Part shown: positions 13,301 to 24,405 of the stretch, piece by piece
How positions within the stretch are numbered: position 1 is the stretch's first letter
How the letters are laid out: the number at the start of each line of letters is the position of its first letter
Assembly (NCBI GenBank): GCA_933822405.4
Contig: CAKOGP040001758.1
Location: 805,134 to 869,133 of the forward strand
DNA: 64,000 nucleotides
DNA from: Cylindrotheca closterium
Lineage: Eukaryota > Bacillariophyta > Bacillariophyceae > Bacillariales > Bacillariaceae
Direction of reading: 5' to 3'
Notes under the pieces: model-generated
Database searches by the model: none
What the model was told of the DNA's origin: nothing
The model's input: only the letters and a program-made list of their open reading frames with translations
Translations under genes and position numbers: made by a program

Positions 13301-16300
13301 CGAGAACAGCGTCTTCTGCAAGACTCATTTCGTCGAGGAGAAGCATCTGGCCGGATTTCATTGCTTCTACAAGTGGTCCATCAGACCATTCAAAAAGAGT
13401 GCCATATCTGCGACCAATCTCCGTTATCTCGTCCAATAGCCCAGCGCAGGCATCTGATGATTCTTCATCCATTTCCGCTTCAGAGCAGTCCGACGAAGGG
13501 CCTGATTCGTTCAACTTTCTGCGTTTTCTTTGCCTTTTCCCTGGCTCAGTTGAATCTGGAAAGCTTTTCGCTATCGATGAAGCAATAGACATCATTTCCT
13601 TCACGGAACAAACTTCGAAGTCTTTCTCACGTAGTGAGCTCTCATTATTCGATAGCCGCTGGAACAACGCAGATAACTTCTCGGGAACGACAATGTCCTT
13701 GAGGTAGTCAGGATGACACAGGTCAAATACACGTTTCAGTTTTAACACAATCTGCTGCACCATTCCATCACGGCCGCGAACAGGTCGAAGCCCTCCGATC
13801 AAATCAGATGTCTCTGTTGTCGCGTGGCAATTCACAGCATAAAGCTGCCTATTGAATACAAAGCTCAGAAACTGCACAACTGTTGTTTTCCCGCACCCAG
13901 TATCTACATATACCATTTGAGAAATGAGTTAGCACAGAGCGATATTCAACCAACACTAGGTATAATGCACTTACCCCCAACAAGCAAGACTGGCTCTTTT
14001 TGTTTTATGCAGCGTAAAACCAGTGAGATTAGACGAAGCAGTGTCTTTGTTGCAGCTATTGACTCCATAAGAGGATTCGATGTTTGTTGTAGCTGCTGTG
14101 TAGCTTCTGCAAGCAGCTTCCTCGCCTCTGAGTCAGGTCCGTAGTACTTCTCGTCCAGATTCAACTTCACTTTCAAATTTGTTTCGATAATGTCTTGAAC
14201 AAGCTCTTTTTCATCCTCTGATCTCAATCGTTCTGCCAATAACATGTAACCGTGCTCTCCAAGATCTTGCTTCGAAGTCGAATCTCGTTCTGCCCACCTG
14301 AGCAAATCACGGGGTGTTATGAAACTGTTCTTTCCGAGAAATACGTTGCTTTTACTTCTTTGAGTCCTCAGAGCTACCATGATGTCAACTAGGCGTTTCG
14401 CATGAGACGGCGGACAAGCGCATCTTTTCTCAAGAATGGTCATCATTTCGTCAGATGGAATGTCGCCCATATGAATCTCCACGAACCGATTACGAAATGC
14501 TCTTGATAAAGGTTTTCTTCCTCCATAGATACCCGCTGGGTTCTGGGTTGCAAAGAGACGAAAGTCAGGATGTGGGGTAACAACTTCATTTGTCTCTGCG
14601 AGATAGAGCTCTCGATTATCATCAAGCAAGCGATTGAGTGCTTCAAGAACCTCACTTGGAGCCAAGTTCAGCTCGTCCAATATAACCCAGTGTCCCTGTC
14701 GAAGTGCTCGAACAAGGAGCCCATCGCGAAATGATAATGATCCATTCTGGTCGGCAACAAAAGATCCCGTATACTCCTGGACATCTTTGAATTCATTGTT
14801 AGTGCGGATGTAGTGGTTCCACAAAGAATCGAAAGTAACTTACCAGTATGCTCATGATTGTTTATTCGAACAACTTTGTGGCCACAGCGGGCAGCAATGT
14901 ACTCCACCAGTGTTGTTTTTCCGGCGCTAGTTGGACCTTCCAAAAGTACTGGCCATGGTCCTGCAGTGATCGCTCGCGACAATCGACGCAAGCTTGTAGA
15001 AACTGATTGAGTGAGAATAAATCTCGCTTTCCCAGTTGACGAAGAGACTTCTGACCAATCAGCGCTTTCCCCTGGTCCAACTTTTACCCAGAATGGTTTC
15101 AACAAGACATAATCTTCTTCTTTGCCTTTTCCTCCAGGCCGCCTACCCGGGTGTTCTAATACCGACTTCGACGTACCCTGAGGAAGTAGCGGTTTTAGTG
15201 CTTTTCGGACGACCCTTGTCGAAGAATCATCCAAGGCACCCTCAAACGACAGCTGAAACCCTTCGTAAATAGCCCTTTGTAAAGACAGATTTTGCTGGAC
15301 AGCCAGAGTCTTTGCAGCACTTAAAGCGCGAGATAGAGTTCTCAATGTATATCTTGGCTTATGACCAGCTCCATCAGAAAGACTCGCTTCCGCAAGCTGT
15401 CGACATTTCAAGTATACGTCAACAACATCAATCACAACCTGGGAGTGTTCAGGTGGCTTGCCATCAGAAGCTAGAACGCCATCGAGATATCGGCAAGCAA
15501 TAACACGTAGTTCGACCGGATCAAGCAACTCGTCGACATAGATCTCAGAGAAGCGAGACCGAATACTTGCAGGGAGATCTTTCTTTCCAGCATCAGTTGC
15601 CGGATTCATGGCGGCAAACAATCGAAAATTTGGATGCCGCGTAATCGCTGACGCATCACCCCGTTCCGTGAGTGTTACACTGCCGTCTTTGTCATCGAGC
15701 AAACCGCAGAGTCTCTGCAGTGTGTCAGCTGAAGCAAGATTCATTTCATCCAGTAGAACCCTGATAAGAAACGTATCATCGTCAGAATAACGCAAACAAA
15801 ACTGCCTTTCGATACATGCCTTACCATTTGCCATTCTGGATGGCATCTACAAGAACACCCTCTGAAAAAACAAATGCAAGACCTGCGTCACAAGTCAATC
15901 TCTGCTTCTCAAAGCGATCGGCACTATCAACAAACTTTTGCCACGCAAGCTTCAGAGCAACTTGCTTTTTTGACAGCACCTGGTCTGCATTCACACTCTG
16001 TTCTTTCATTTTTGCAAGTCCAAGTTGTGATGCCCTTTGGAAACACTGCGATAGCTTTTTCCAGTTCGATTTCTCTTGCATTGAAGCCGCATACTGAAGG
16101 AATTTGGCGTTTTGTTTCCTTGAGAAGGTAGAAACAAAGATATGGACGAAATCGTTGTAAACCCTTCTTGCCACATTCTTGATCTCAAGAGGCTTGTATC
16201 CTCCAAGAAGATCGGTAGAGTCTGTCTGAAGCGAAAGATTCTGGACGATTAGCTCCCTTTCACAGTTCGCCGCGAGTTGTTGAATCAAACTAGTTTTTCC

Positions 16301-18601
16301 ACATCCAGTTTCGCCAACCAGAAGTACAGCTTCATTCTCTCTGATACAGACTCCAACTGACTCCATCAGTCGCAATGCATAATTGGTCTGTGCGAAAGTT
16401 TTGGATTTCTTCATGGAATGATCAAAGTGATCGTGCAACTGAATCCGTGCTCTACCAATCTCAAAAGCATCTTCCCCTATTACTGTCGGAGGTTGCCTGC
16501 TCTCAATGTAGCTCACCGCCAAGTCTCGAGACACGCCCCAAATAGGAGCAGCCAGCATATTTACAAAGTCGAGTCTCCAAGCTTTTTCTGGGCATGCTCC
16601 GACAAAGATGTCGACGCATTCTGCAAGGCAGAGCATCCGCTGCGCTTCAGTTGCATATGCCTGATTGTTTTCGAACGTGACGCCATTTGATAACCGTGAC
16701 AGTAATTTGAAGAAGTCTCGAACTGATGGATTCCGTCCTCCAGTCCACAACCTTGTCTCGGGGGTGTCAGGAACGTCAATGTCCTTATCCCTGATGTCCT
16801 CCTCTTCTTCCTTTTTTTTCTCAGTTGACAGCGAGCCCTTGCGACCACTTCTGTCAAGTTTTTGCAATATTGTAAGGGCAGCCTCAATGACAAACCCTGG
16901 GAGATTTCTGAATAGTGACGACGCCACTTGTTTCAATTCGTCTGAAGGCATTGGTTTGACATAAACTTTTCTCCACAGTGATGGGCTGAGAATACGCTTT
17001 CCTCCGCCCCTGTTGGAACTCATTCGTAGATTTCGTTGAGCTTCATGCGCTGTTGTTGTGCAAGTACCGAAAATTCGAAAGTTTGGATGACATCTTTCAT
17101 ATTTTCCATTTCCAAGTGGTAACATCCGGCTTTCCAGCAGTTTGACAAGCGTTGCCTGAATCTCTATTGGTACAACATCAACATCTTCGATGAGGACCCA
17201 GTGCCCTTCACGAGTGGCGTGAGTCAATGCACCAGCTCGCCATGCAAACTCTCCAGGAATATCTGTCGTCGTGTATGAACCAATCAACGTTTTGGAGTCT
17301 GTCTCTTCATCGATGTGAAATTCCATCAGACTGTCTTCATCTGGTCGGCACATGTGCAGCAGTTCTCGCACAAGGCTAGACTTTCCAGAGCCATGTGGTC
17401 CACATACCAGAATCGGCGGCGGGTAGGGTTCTTGACATAGAACTGAGCCGAGGAGAGAGATATTTCGGCCCGCTGTCGGAGTGAGAATGAGTCTCTGTTT
17501 CGAGTCGTCAGCATTGTCGACAGATTTTGATGGTGCTTGAGTTGTTGCACCTATTATTTTTTTCAATGAAGCATACTTGTAAAATACCAGTCCAGGTCCC
17601 ACATCAGCCAGTAGACTCGAGGTAGGAAGTATATGTGATATTTGTTCGGAAGATGGTAGAGCAAGCTCCTCTGAACCCCAAAGGCTTGCACATGATCGAA
17701 AAATCGACGATTGGAAGTCGGCTTCCTCTATATTCAGGTCCCATGGATGGATATGCCACTGAACTCGACTTTCCTCCACTTCAAGACGCTTCAGCATTGA
17801 TATAACCACTGCTGGTTTCCATTTGAGTAAACTCCCGATGGCTCTTGCGGAATACCACCGAATTGCCTTCATCCGAACAATATCGTCTTGCCCTCCATCA
17901 TCATCGGTGCTCATTGCCACGTCTCTTGGTTGCAGCATGTCGAACAGAAACTTCCAGCTCCATAGTTTTCGCAGTGAAGTTATTTGTTTCCGTTTTGAAT
18001 AGAATGATAGCAGATAATACATCGCTTCAGCAACGAGGAATGCTGAATCTGTTCTTTCCAATTCGACGTGTTGGAATGGTTCTTTCAAATGTTGGAAAAA
18101 TTCGGTTACCATGGGAGTCAAGTGAGGAGCTACTGGTAGCCAGTGCGAGAACAAAACAACTGCTTGATATTGCAACGTCGGCGAGTCTGTTCTGTAGGAT
18201 GCGACAAGAGTACATGTGTGGGCCGCGACTTGCATCGACATTGGGGCCATGATTCGGAGGAGTTGTCGCAAATAGTCCGACCTTCTGTATTGGTAAGGTT
18301 CCACAAGTGGTTCTACGTCCTCAGCTTCTTCGTTTTCAATTCCAGGGAGCATGGGCTCTATTGTAGATAACTTTGGTAGATTGGAAGTTTCTGCAGCGAG
18401 AATGTTGATTGCACACGACGACAGCAAATTTCGGGCAATAGTATCCACCAAATGGCCCAGATCCTCTTCATTTGATTCCACGGTCATCGAATCCTCCGTC
18501 TGTGTCTGGGACAGGGCAAGTGATGCCGAAAACATGCGCTGCATATAATCATGGACAGCCTGCTTTGGAGACTCGGATTTTTGTTCTTTTTGATCGTCCA
18601 T
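1375..18601 (-). CDS. MDN1: midasin (AAA+ ribosome-assembly ATPase), five exons
   Basis: Midasin (Rea1) is the dynein-like AAA+ ATPase that strips assembly factors such as Rsa4 and Ytm1 from pre-60S ribosomes in nucleolus and nucleoplasm. Exons are 18601-15825, 15760-14844, 14784-13975, 13903-12490 and 12430-1375. All introns are GT-AG, 59-71 bp, and preserve frame across conserved motifs, giving about 5657 aa (human about 5600). Six Walker A motifs are readable near residues 401 (GPHGSGKS), 762 (GETGCGKT), 1199 (GPTSAGKT), 1501 (GDTGCGKT), 1965 (GSPGVGKT) and 2277 (GKAASGKS). Introns interrupt the fourth and fifth. A long helical linker follows, then an Asp/Glu-rich tract at about 4745-5355, then a C-terminal MIDAS domain with the metal-site motif DDSESM near 5455. 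The ATG lies 398 bp from the divergent F-box gene. Every part of the family architecture is present and unbroken. Confidence 0.97.
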
Positions 18602-18998
18602 GATGTATGGTTGCTACTTCTTCACTTTTGTAGACACGTATCTTTTCTTCGCCGATGTCACTGATTACCGAGTATCCCTTGCTCTTAATATTGCCTCTCT
18701 TCTATACAAATTTCCTCTGATGGTGATGGAATTGTAAGAGTAGGCCTTAGATCCCTTCAATGATACGAAGAAAAATGTGAGTGTTTGATTCCTTTTTTTT
18801 CGTTGGCTATTCCCAAAGCAAGGCAAACGCGCGACATCGTGCGCATGACCATTAACGCTAAGTCAGTACTTTATGCATCTTTTTGTTCTGCAATGTCATA
18901 AAAAAAATTGTAGCAAAAAAAGAGCTTGTTGTTTCCGTTTCAAGAACTTCTTGAAGCGCACGACAACCAAAGATATCCCTTGGTATTCATATTTACGC
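18602..18998. promoter_or_regulatory. divergent intergenic region, midasin / F-box gene
   Basis: About 400 bp lie between the midasin ATG (minus) and the preferred F-box ATG (plus), so both promoters should be here. It holds a T run near 18790 and A runs at 18899-18921. I see no clear TATA box or known motif. Confidence 0.45.
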
Positions 18999-20213
18999 AT
19001 GGAGTTTGAATTGCGTGGCAAACGACTCTTGAAGTTGTCGTCGTCAGAGATGACTGACACAAGACCATCAAAACGTGTTCAGAATTCTTCTGAGAAAGGT
19101 TCCGCCGATTTGAGTGCAATGCCTACTGACGTGATTTACAATGTCGCTTCGTTTCTCGATGCCAAATCGCTATTAAATATGAGAACTCTCAATCGTTCGT
19201 TCCGCGTGATTGCAAGTCACAACAGCGCTGGATGGGATTCATTATGCGAAACATTTTGGAAGACAAAAATTCATATTCGACCGGAGGCTCGAGACTGCAC
19301 GGACCGAATGGCGGCATATCGTTTGGCAGTCGAAGATGCTCGGACACGAGATCATCTACTACCAGAAGAGCTAATCTATGATGTTGAAACAAAAACTGGG
19401 ACCATTTGGAGTTTTCGGTTTAAGCAATCCGCAGGAGAGGTTGGTATCCGCGACTGCCTGATGTGTCACCTTAAGTCAAAACTATTATTTCTCACATGTA
19501 GCATAAATTCTTTCAACGCATCACAGGACTGGACAGAGTCAGATCCCTGGTTCAATGGCCTTCCCTGTCGCAAGATGGTGTTTCTTGCCAATGGCAGAGT
19601 GAAGATGCTTGTTCAAGATGACGATGGGGAACCATCAATTGAACACCCACGCTTTAGTCAACTGGAGCCTACGCTAGCCGACCCGCCACTGGACATGGCC
19701 TGGCGCTTTCTTTCACGCCCCCTAGACATGCCAACAAGACCAGAGGGTTCTTACATTCGCTTTTCTGTTGGCGGGAGAGATGTACCAACTTACTGTGTTC
19801 ACCGAAGTCCGACTAAGAATTGGGGTTTTGTCATGGAATCGTGCTGGGGTGTCTATGCCAGTTTCGAATTACCCAAGAAACCCATCTCTCCAACAAGTAG
19901 AATACTCCGAAGGGCACAGGATGGTGCAGGGAACTGGTTCAATGTGGAAGTGGAAGTCGAGGATGGTGAATTATCAGAATGTGAACACGATGACGATGAT
20001 GGTGATAATGAAGAAGAAGGTCAGAATCGAAACCGATTGTTGATTGACGACGACTCGTTTGCGGTAACAAGTGGTCTTCAATGGAAGGAAGCTTTCCTGT
20101 ATAATTTTGGAGCAAGAACCTTGCCTGAGGGCGATGACGCTGTTGCTCAATTTGAGCGAACCTACGGAGCAGTCCTCAACAGGATGAACGTTACTGCTGA
20201 TATCGAGGCGTAG
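18999..20213 (+). CDS. F-box protein
   Basis: The 404-aa product carries an F-box near its N-terminus (about residues 38-88): a Met-Pro-x-Asp-Val core, a Ser-Phe-Leu-Asp helix, a Leu-Arg-x-Leu-Asn-Arg segment and the Trp-aspartate stretch typical of the fold. F-box proteins link targets to the SCF (Skp1-Cullin-F-box) ubiquitin ligase. The remainder has no Kelch, WD or leucine-rich repeats that I can see. It does have an acidic loop of consecutive Asp/Glu at about residues 325-345. The ATG at 18999 is preferred over an in-frame ATG at 18873, because the extra 42 residues come from an A-rich, low-quality stretch. An ATG at 19050 is also possible. The substrate is unknown. Convergent with the ribonucleotide reductase gene. 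Confidence 0.8.
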   Translation: MEFELRGKRLLKLSSSEMTDTRPSKRVQNSSEKGSADLSAMPTDVIYNVASFLDAKSLLNMRTLNRSFRVIASHNSAGWDSLCETFWKTKIHIRPEARDCTDRMAAYRLAVEDARTRDHLLPEELIYDVETKTGTIWSFRFKQSAGEVGIRDCLMCHLKSKLLFLTCSINSFNASQDWTESDPWFNGLPCRKMVFLANGRVKMLVQDDDGEPSIEHPRFSQLEPTLADPPLDMAWRFLSRPLDMPTRPEGSYIRFSVGGRDVPTYCVHRSPTKNWGFVMESCWGVYASFELPKKPISPTSRILRRAQDGAGNWFNVEVEVEDGELSECEHDDDDGDNEEEGQNRNRLLIDDDSFAVTSGLQWKEAFLYNFGARTLPEGDDAVAQFERTYGAVLNRMNVTADIEA

Positions 20214-20886
20214 CTAGGGGCAAAGCTATATTCATTCAGTCATTCATTGTTGAGAACTACGTCTTTCTCAATATTTTTTTTCAAAACAAATGTGCTACAT
20301 CTTGGGGTCAATGGCAGCCTCCCTTGTGGCAACTTCAGTGGTAAAACTTGTGATGGTGACTACCATACTACGTGGTTGGGAAGAAATGAATGATTCCCAG
20401 CTGACTATTGAGAAACCAAATATGGTCTTTCTCTACTCGTACAGTAGGGACAGTACTGTGGTCTACCTTTACTCATGGCGCGTCATCGGTAGCAATAGTC
20501 CGTCTGGTGTTGACAATAATATTCTTGGGGAAGGGAAAGATAGATAATATATGTACTGTATACAAAAATTTCTGTCGATAACTCCAATGTATTCATGTTG
20601 ATTTCATGAATGAATCAAAACTTAGTCTTGTTTTCCTTTCCATATAATGGAAGATGACAGAATCACCTACCGGTATTCTCCCTGTTTCTAATAATACAGC
20701 ACTGCTATTTTAAAACTGTTTTGCCGACAAGCTTCATTCATTCACTGCAAACTGATTTTCAATATTCTGTGTGATTCCTTGCGTGCGTGCACAGAAAAGA
20801 CCGATGTTTGTCCTGGTCCACCATTCACATTGCACTATTACTTCCCCAGTTGTTTCCCTCGAGCGACTGACTGCATCTCCCTTTTT
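20214..20886. other. convergent intergenic region without a recognised gene
   Basis: This 673-bp stretch is the 3' flank of both the F-box and the RNR genes. It holds a T run at 20273-20281, the palindrome ACAGTACTGT at 20450-20459 and GTACTGTA at 20553-20560. A short open frame at 20290-20547 has no recognisable domain and is probably chance. Confidence 0.5.
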
Positions 20887-22196
20887 TTAAAAGTCAGCGT
20901 CAAGATCGAAGCAGTGATTGTTCTCAACTCCTACCCCAGACTTGGCGTACTCCCCAACACGTTTTTCGAAAAAGTTGGTCTTGCCTTGAAGTGAGATGCT
21001 TTCCATCCACTCGAAAGGATTCTTGGTATTGTAGTGGCGAGCGCATCCAAGAGAACCAAGAAGACGATCTGCGCAAAACTTGATGTACTCGGTCATGAGA
21101 GTCGAGTTCATTCCAATCAACTCGACGGGAAGAGCATCACTGACGAATTCCATTTCAATATCGACCGCAGACTTGATAATTTCGACAATACGTTCTTCTG
21201 GAAGTTGGTGGATTAGCTTCTTGTACAGCATGCAAGCAAAATCGCAATGAAGTCCCTCATCACGGCTGATAAGTTCGTTGGAAAAGGAAAGGCCAGGCAT
21301 GAGACCACGCTTCTTCAACCAAAAGATGGCGCAAAAGGAACCCGAAAAGAAGATTCCTTCAACGGCGCAAAAGGCAACGCAACGTTCCGCAAAACTAGCG
21401 TAATCCTGGTTGCACCATTGCAGCGCCCAAGCAGCCTTCTTTTGGACACATGGAACTGTATCAATGGCGTGCAAGAGATGCATCTTCTCCTTTTGGTCCT
21501 TGATGTAAGTATCAATCAAAAGAGAGTAGGTTTCCGAGTGGATATTCTCGACCGCAATCTGGAATCCATAAAAGCAACGGGCTTCTGCAGATTGAATCTC
21601 CGTCATGAAATTCTGTGCCAAGTTTTCATTGACAATTCCATCGCTGGCAGCAAAAAAGGCCAAGACGTGCGAGATGAAATGACGTTCATTGTCGGAAAGT
21701 TTGACCCAGTCTACCATGTCGGAACCCAAGTCAATCTCTTCCGAAGTCCAAAAGGATGCTTCTGCCTTCTTGTACATTTCCCACAACTAGAAAGAAATCA
21801 AGAAAGGAAGGAAGAAAAAGAATGGAAAGGTGAAGGTTAGAATGGGAACTCGAATACTAAAACAATTCGCATTGCATTGTTCCATCCCTGCACAGCACAG
21901 CACAGCATTGTTTTCTATCTTACATCATTGTCTTGAATGGGAAAGATGACAAAGCGATGAGGATTCTCCTTCAAGAGTGGTTCGTCCGCAAAGAGTCCTT
22001 GTTCCTCCTTGAGTTTGTGGTCTGTCTTTTTGAATCTTGGTGTGACCATGGCACCATGGGTGGAAGAATCTTGCGAGGATTCGTCAAAGGAATCATCAAT
22101 GACTGAGACTTCAGCTAGCGGTTGCTTTTCTTCGACCTCCTCAGAGGTCGAGAGGTTGGACAGTTGGTGGTCAAGAGTGGAGGGAAGAACTGGCAT
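20887..22196 (-). CDS. RNR2: ribonucleoside-diphosphate reductase small subunit (R2)
   Basis: Class Ia R2 carries the di-iron/tyrosyl-radical cofactor and, with R1, makes dNTPs. Exon 1 is 22196-21924 and exon 2 is 21786-20887. The 137-bp intron has a GTAAGA donor and CTAG acceptor, and the joint restores Asp-Leu-Trp-Glu-Met-Tyr before the family signature KKAEASFWT. The product is 390 aa, the usual length. Visible hallmarks are [19 protein letters not shown] (iron-ligand helix), the EGLHCDF helix and the C-terminal tail DLDADF, which docks into R1. I chose the ATG at 22196 because the residues before it, from an in-frame ATG at 22445, are non-conserved and would make an unusually long N-terminus. 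That longer form could still be an organelle-targeted variant. Complete, with no missing ligand helix. Confidence 0.96.
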
Positions 22197-23135
22197 GGTG
22201 GAAGACTTGGAAGTTTTTGTTTTTGTGATGGGATCGTCCTTGGGGTTGCTTGGACCTCTGGTACAGATTTCTACCTGCCGGTTGTACGGCACGCGTGCGC
22301 CAGACAATGCGCCAGTAGTGAGTTGACGTAAACTTTTTCCGTGTGTGGATAATGTAACAAGATCTACAGCCTTGTGAGAATGGCGCACAGAAACCCGGAA
22401 TGAAGAATGGGCCAAAAAGAAGAAGGATGAATCAGCATCATCCATCACCCGCCAATATTATTGAATTGAATATGTTCTTTGAAATTCAAATTCAAACCAA
22501 CAACAAACCCGCGGGAACTGCACTGCAGACGCGAAGAGTACAGTACCAGGTACCAGTACCTGTACGGTATGATCGACAACCTACAGTAACTTGATCAACG
22601 AATGAATGCTGACTCATAACTTCTTTCCTTACCATCGTGATCTTGCGTGCTCATTGCATCGTCCTACAGTACCGGTACTCTAACCCTTCGTTCAACAGGT
22701 GACAAATAAACACACGACAATCAATCAATGATTTATTGCTGGGGCACGCAGCTCTTAAATAAAAGAAAGATCGAACGTATCAGTGATGACATGCGATGTG
22801 CGAATAGTAGCAACGAAACCAGTATCAAATCATTCGGTCCTTTCAGCACGTCCAGCAGTTGCAGGTAGGCATCACATTGGCTTTGAACACCTTCAAATGC
22901 TACAGTACTATAAAATAGATTCCACTACGGGTTCTGTAGATCCAATCAATCGACGTGCTCGAGGTTATCTACCGATAGAGTACACGAAGGAATGTATGGA
23001 TCGTTGTAAAGGGGCTTTGCAAAAATCCGTATTATGTTATTGATGCATGCATGAGGACAGGGAAAGAGAGGTAATAATGATGAATATGTAGTATATTTAG
23101 TAGCTTTTATTATCGAGAACTTCATATGAATGTCA
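22197..23135. promoter_or_regulatory. RNR upstream region with GTAC-rich elements
   Basis: This region lies between two minus-strand genes. It holds the 3' flank of the gene ending at 23136 and the RNR promoter, and possibly coding sequence up to 22445 if the longer RNR start is used. Two dense GTAC clusters stand out at 22538-22570 (overlapping GTACCAGGTACC units) and 22664-22680 (CTACAGTACCGGTAC). TACAGTAC recurs at 22901-22908. No TATA box is obvious. A small open frame at 22783-23043 has no domain. Confidence 0.5.
22538..22570. repeat. GTAC-rich palindromic cluster
   Basis: Overlapping GTAC units (AGTACAGTACCAGGTACCAG, then TACCTGTACGGTA) form nested short palindromes. The core GTACCAGGTACC also occurs at 28935 and 36539, both intergenic. 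Confidence 0.7.
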
Positions 23136-24071
23136 TTAGTCTTGTGCTCCTTCCCAGGCTTCCACCATAAAGTCAGCATCACCACCTCCAAACTGAAGGG
23201 CAGCCGTTGTCACTCCTCGAATCTTGTCATCGAGCTCATGGCAGATGTCACAAGTCCAGCTGTTGGGAGTCATGGAGCTGTAGCTTATTGTCACATTTCC
23301 AGGAAGGCCGAGATGATGAACACCATCTTCAATGTAGCTTTGTTCCCGTGGGGTATCTTCCGCAAAGGATTTTTGTTTCGAAAGCTCGGGTCCCAACAAA
23401 CCCGACACGGTTCGACCATCCAATCCACCACCATCGGCACGGGTCCCACCAGTAGACTCGTCACTGGTTCGTCGCTCGTAATGCAAATGGACGGGGGACT
23501 TGACAGTGAACAATTTCTCCTTGCACGAAATTAGATCCAATACCACCCTCATTCGATACCCCTCGTCCATTCCAAAAATGGACTCTAACCGGTACGACTT
23601 ATTATCATGATCACCAGAGGAAGATTCGTACTGTACACCAATCACGTCGCCATTAACGTCTTTTTCATTCATATCCAAAGTTTCACTCTTTTTCATGGTC
23701 TCCAAGTTGTCCACTCCGCAACCGGTGGCCGGCAACACGACGATGCTAGTTCGCTCCATTTTCATGTCATCCATGAGGTCTTCGCTGACCAAGGTTTCCA
23801 AACACTTTGGTTCTTGACCCCATTCGAGCAAAGAGGCATCCATAAGATGGACGGGAATGGGAATGAAACTACCATCAATGGGATCAAAGGTGGCATCCAA
23901 ACCAGCAAAATCACCACCCAGTGGGGAGGATGCCAATCGTTGAGTCGTAAAGGTGCGCTGAAATGTAGTACGAAGCTGACGTCGTTTGATTGGCACCATC
24001 AGTGAAGATGTCACCTCAATCAAGGCCAAGCTTTTCAGTATTAATGCTCCTTTTCGAATGTGCATGGTCAT
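23136..24071 (-). CDS. hypothetical protein with possible N-terminal targeting sequence
   Basis: A single 311-aa frame with ATG at 24071. The first 50 residues are basic, with a hydrophobic stretch (ILKSLALIEV, then SSLMVPI) and many Ser, Thr, Arg and Gln, which fits a mitochondrial or plastid presequence. The mature part has an acidic central segment and a C-terminal region with the motif LGLPGNVTISY, a CDIC pair and Gly-rich FGGGDADF. I do not recognise the family. The fold may be a lipocalin-like or allene-oxide-cyclase-like beta barrel of the DUF3598 kind, but that is only an impression from strand-like segments. It lies between RNR and the WW-domain gene, on the same strand as both. Confidence 0.65.
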   Translation of the reverse strand: MTMHIRKGALILKSLALIEVTSSLMVPIKRRQLRTTFQRTFTTQRLASSPLGGDFAGLDATFDPIDGSFIPIPVHLMDASLLEWGQEPKCLETLVSEDLMDDMKMERTSIVVLPATGCGVDNLETMKKSETLDMNEKDVNGDVIGVQYESSSGDHDNKSYRLESIFGMDEGYRMRVVLDLISCKEKLFTVKSPVHLHYERRTSDESTGGTRADGGGLDGRTVSGLLGPELSKQKSFAEDTPREQSYIEDGVHHLGLPGNVTISYSSMTPNSWTCDICHELDDKIRGVTTAALQFGGGDADFMVEAWEGAQD

Positions 24072-24405
24072 CGTGGGTATTATTTGGATCGATCGATCGA
24101 TCGGTTGGTGGGTGATGTGTGATGGATGCGATGATGTTTATGTCGACTACATGACTAGTCCGACCAAAACCAATGGTGAGGGTGGAAAGAAAGCCGCAAA
24201 GCATGATGATGACGCCAAACAAAAAGTCAATGATAATAATGCTTTTCGTTATTTCTATTAGCGTGATGACATCGTCGTCGAAAAGATACTGCAATGCGTC
24301 TTGTGCGGATGAATTCTAAGCAGGAATCAATCAATCAATCAATGAATCCAATTCTCTATGGTGGTTGTAGTCTTGTTGTGTGTATGGATGGAGCACCTCT
24401 TTCTC
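24072..24405. promoter_or_regulatory. short intergenic region with simple repeats
   Basis: About 330 bp between two minus-strand genes. It contains (GATC)n at 24088-24103, just upstream of the ATG at 24071, and (AATC)n at 24326-24345. It must hold the promoter of the downstream gene. I see no other element. Confidence 0.4.
24088..24103. repeat. GATC tetranucleotide microsatellite
   Basis: Four consecutive GATC units about 17 bp upstream of the ATG at 24071 (minus-strand gene), so within its likely 5' UTR. Confidence 0.85.

Noticed and set aside
12760..13707. 315-codon plus-strand frame inside midasin exon 4
   Set aside because: Antisense shadow of a strongly conserved AAA+ region; its translation is Ser-rich and domain-less.
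12431..15824. Midasin read as several separate genes
   Set aside because: Stops between the frames fall in 59-71 bp GT-AG introns, and each joint restores a conserved motif in frame.
20290..20547. 85-codon frame in the F-box/RNR spacer
   Set aside because: Small, no domain, lies between convergent stops and contains the GTAC palindromes.
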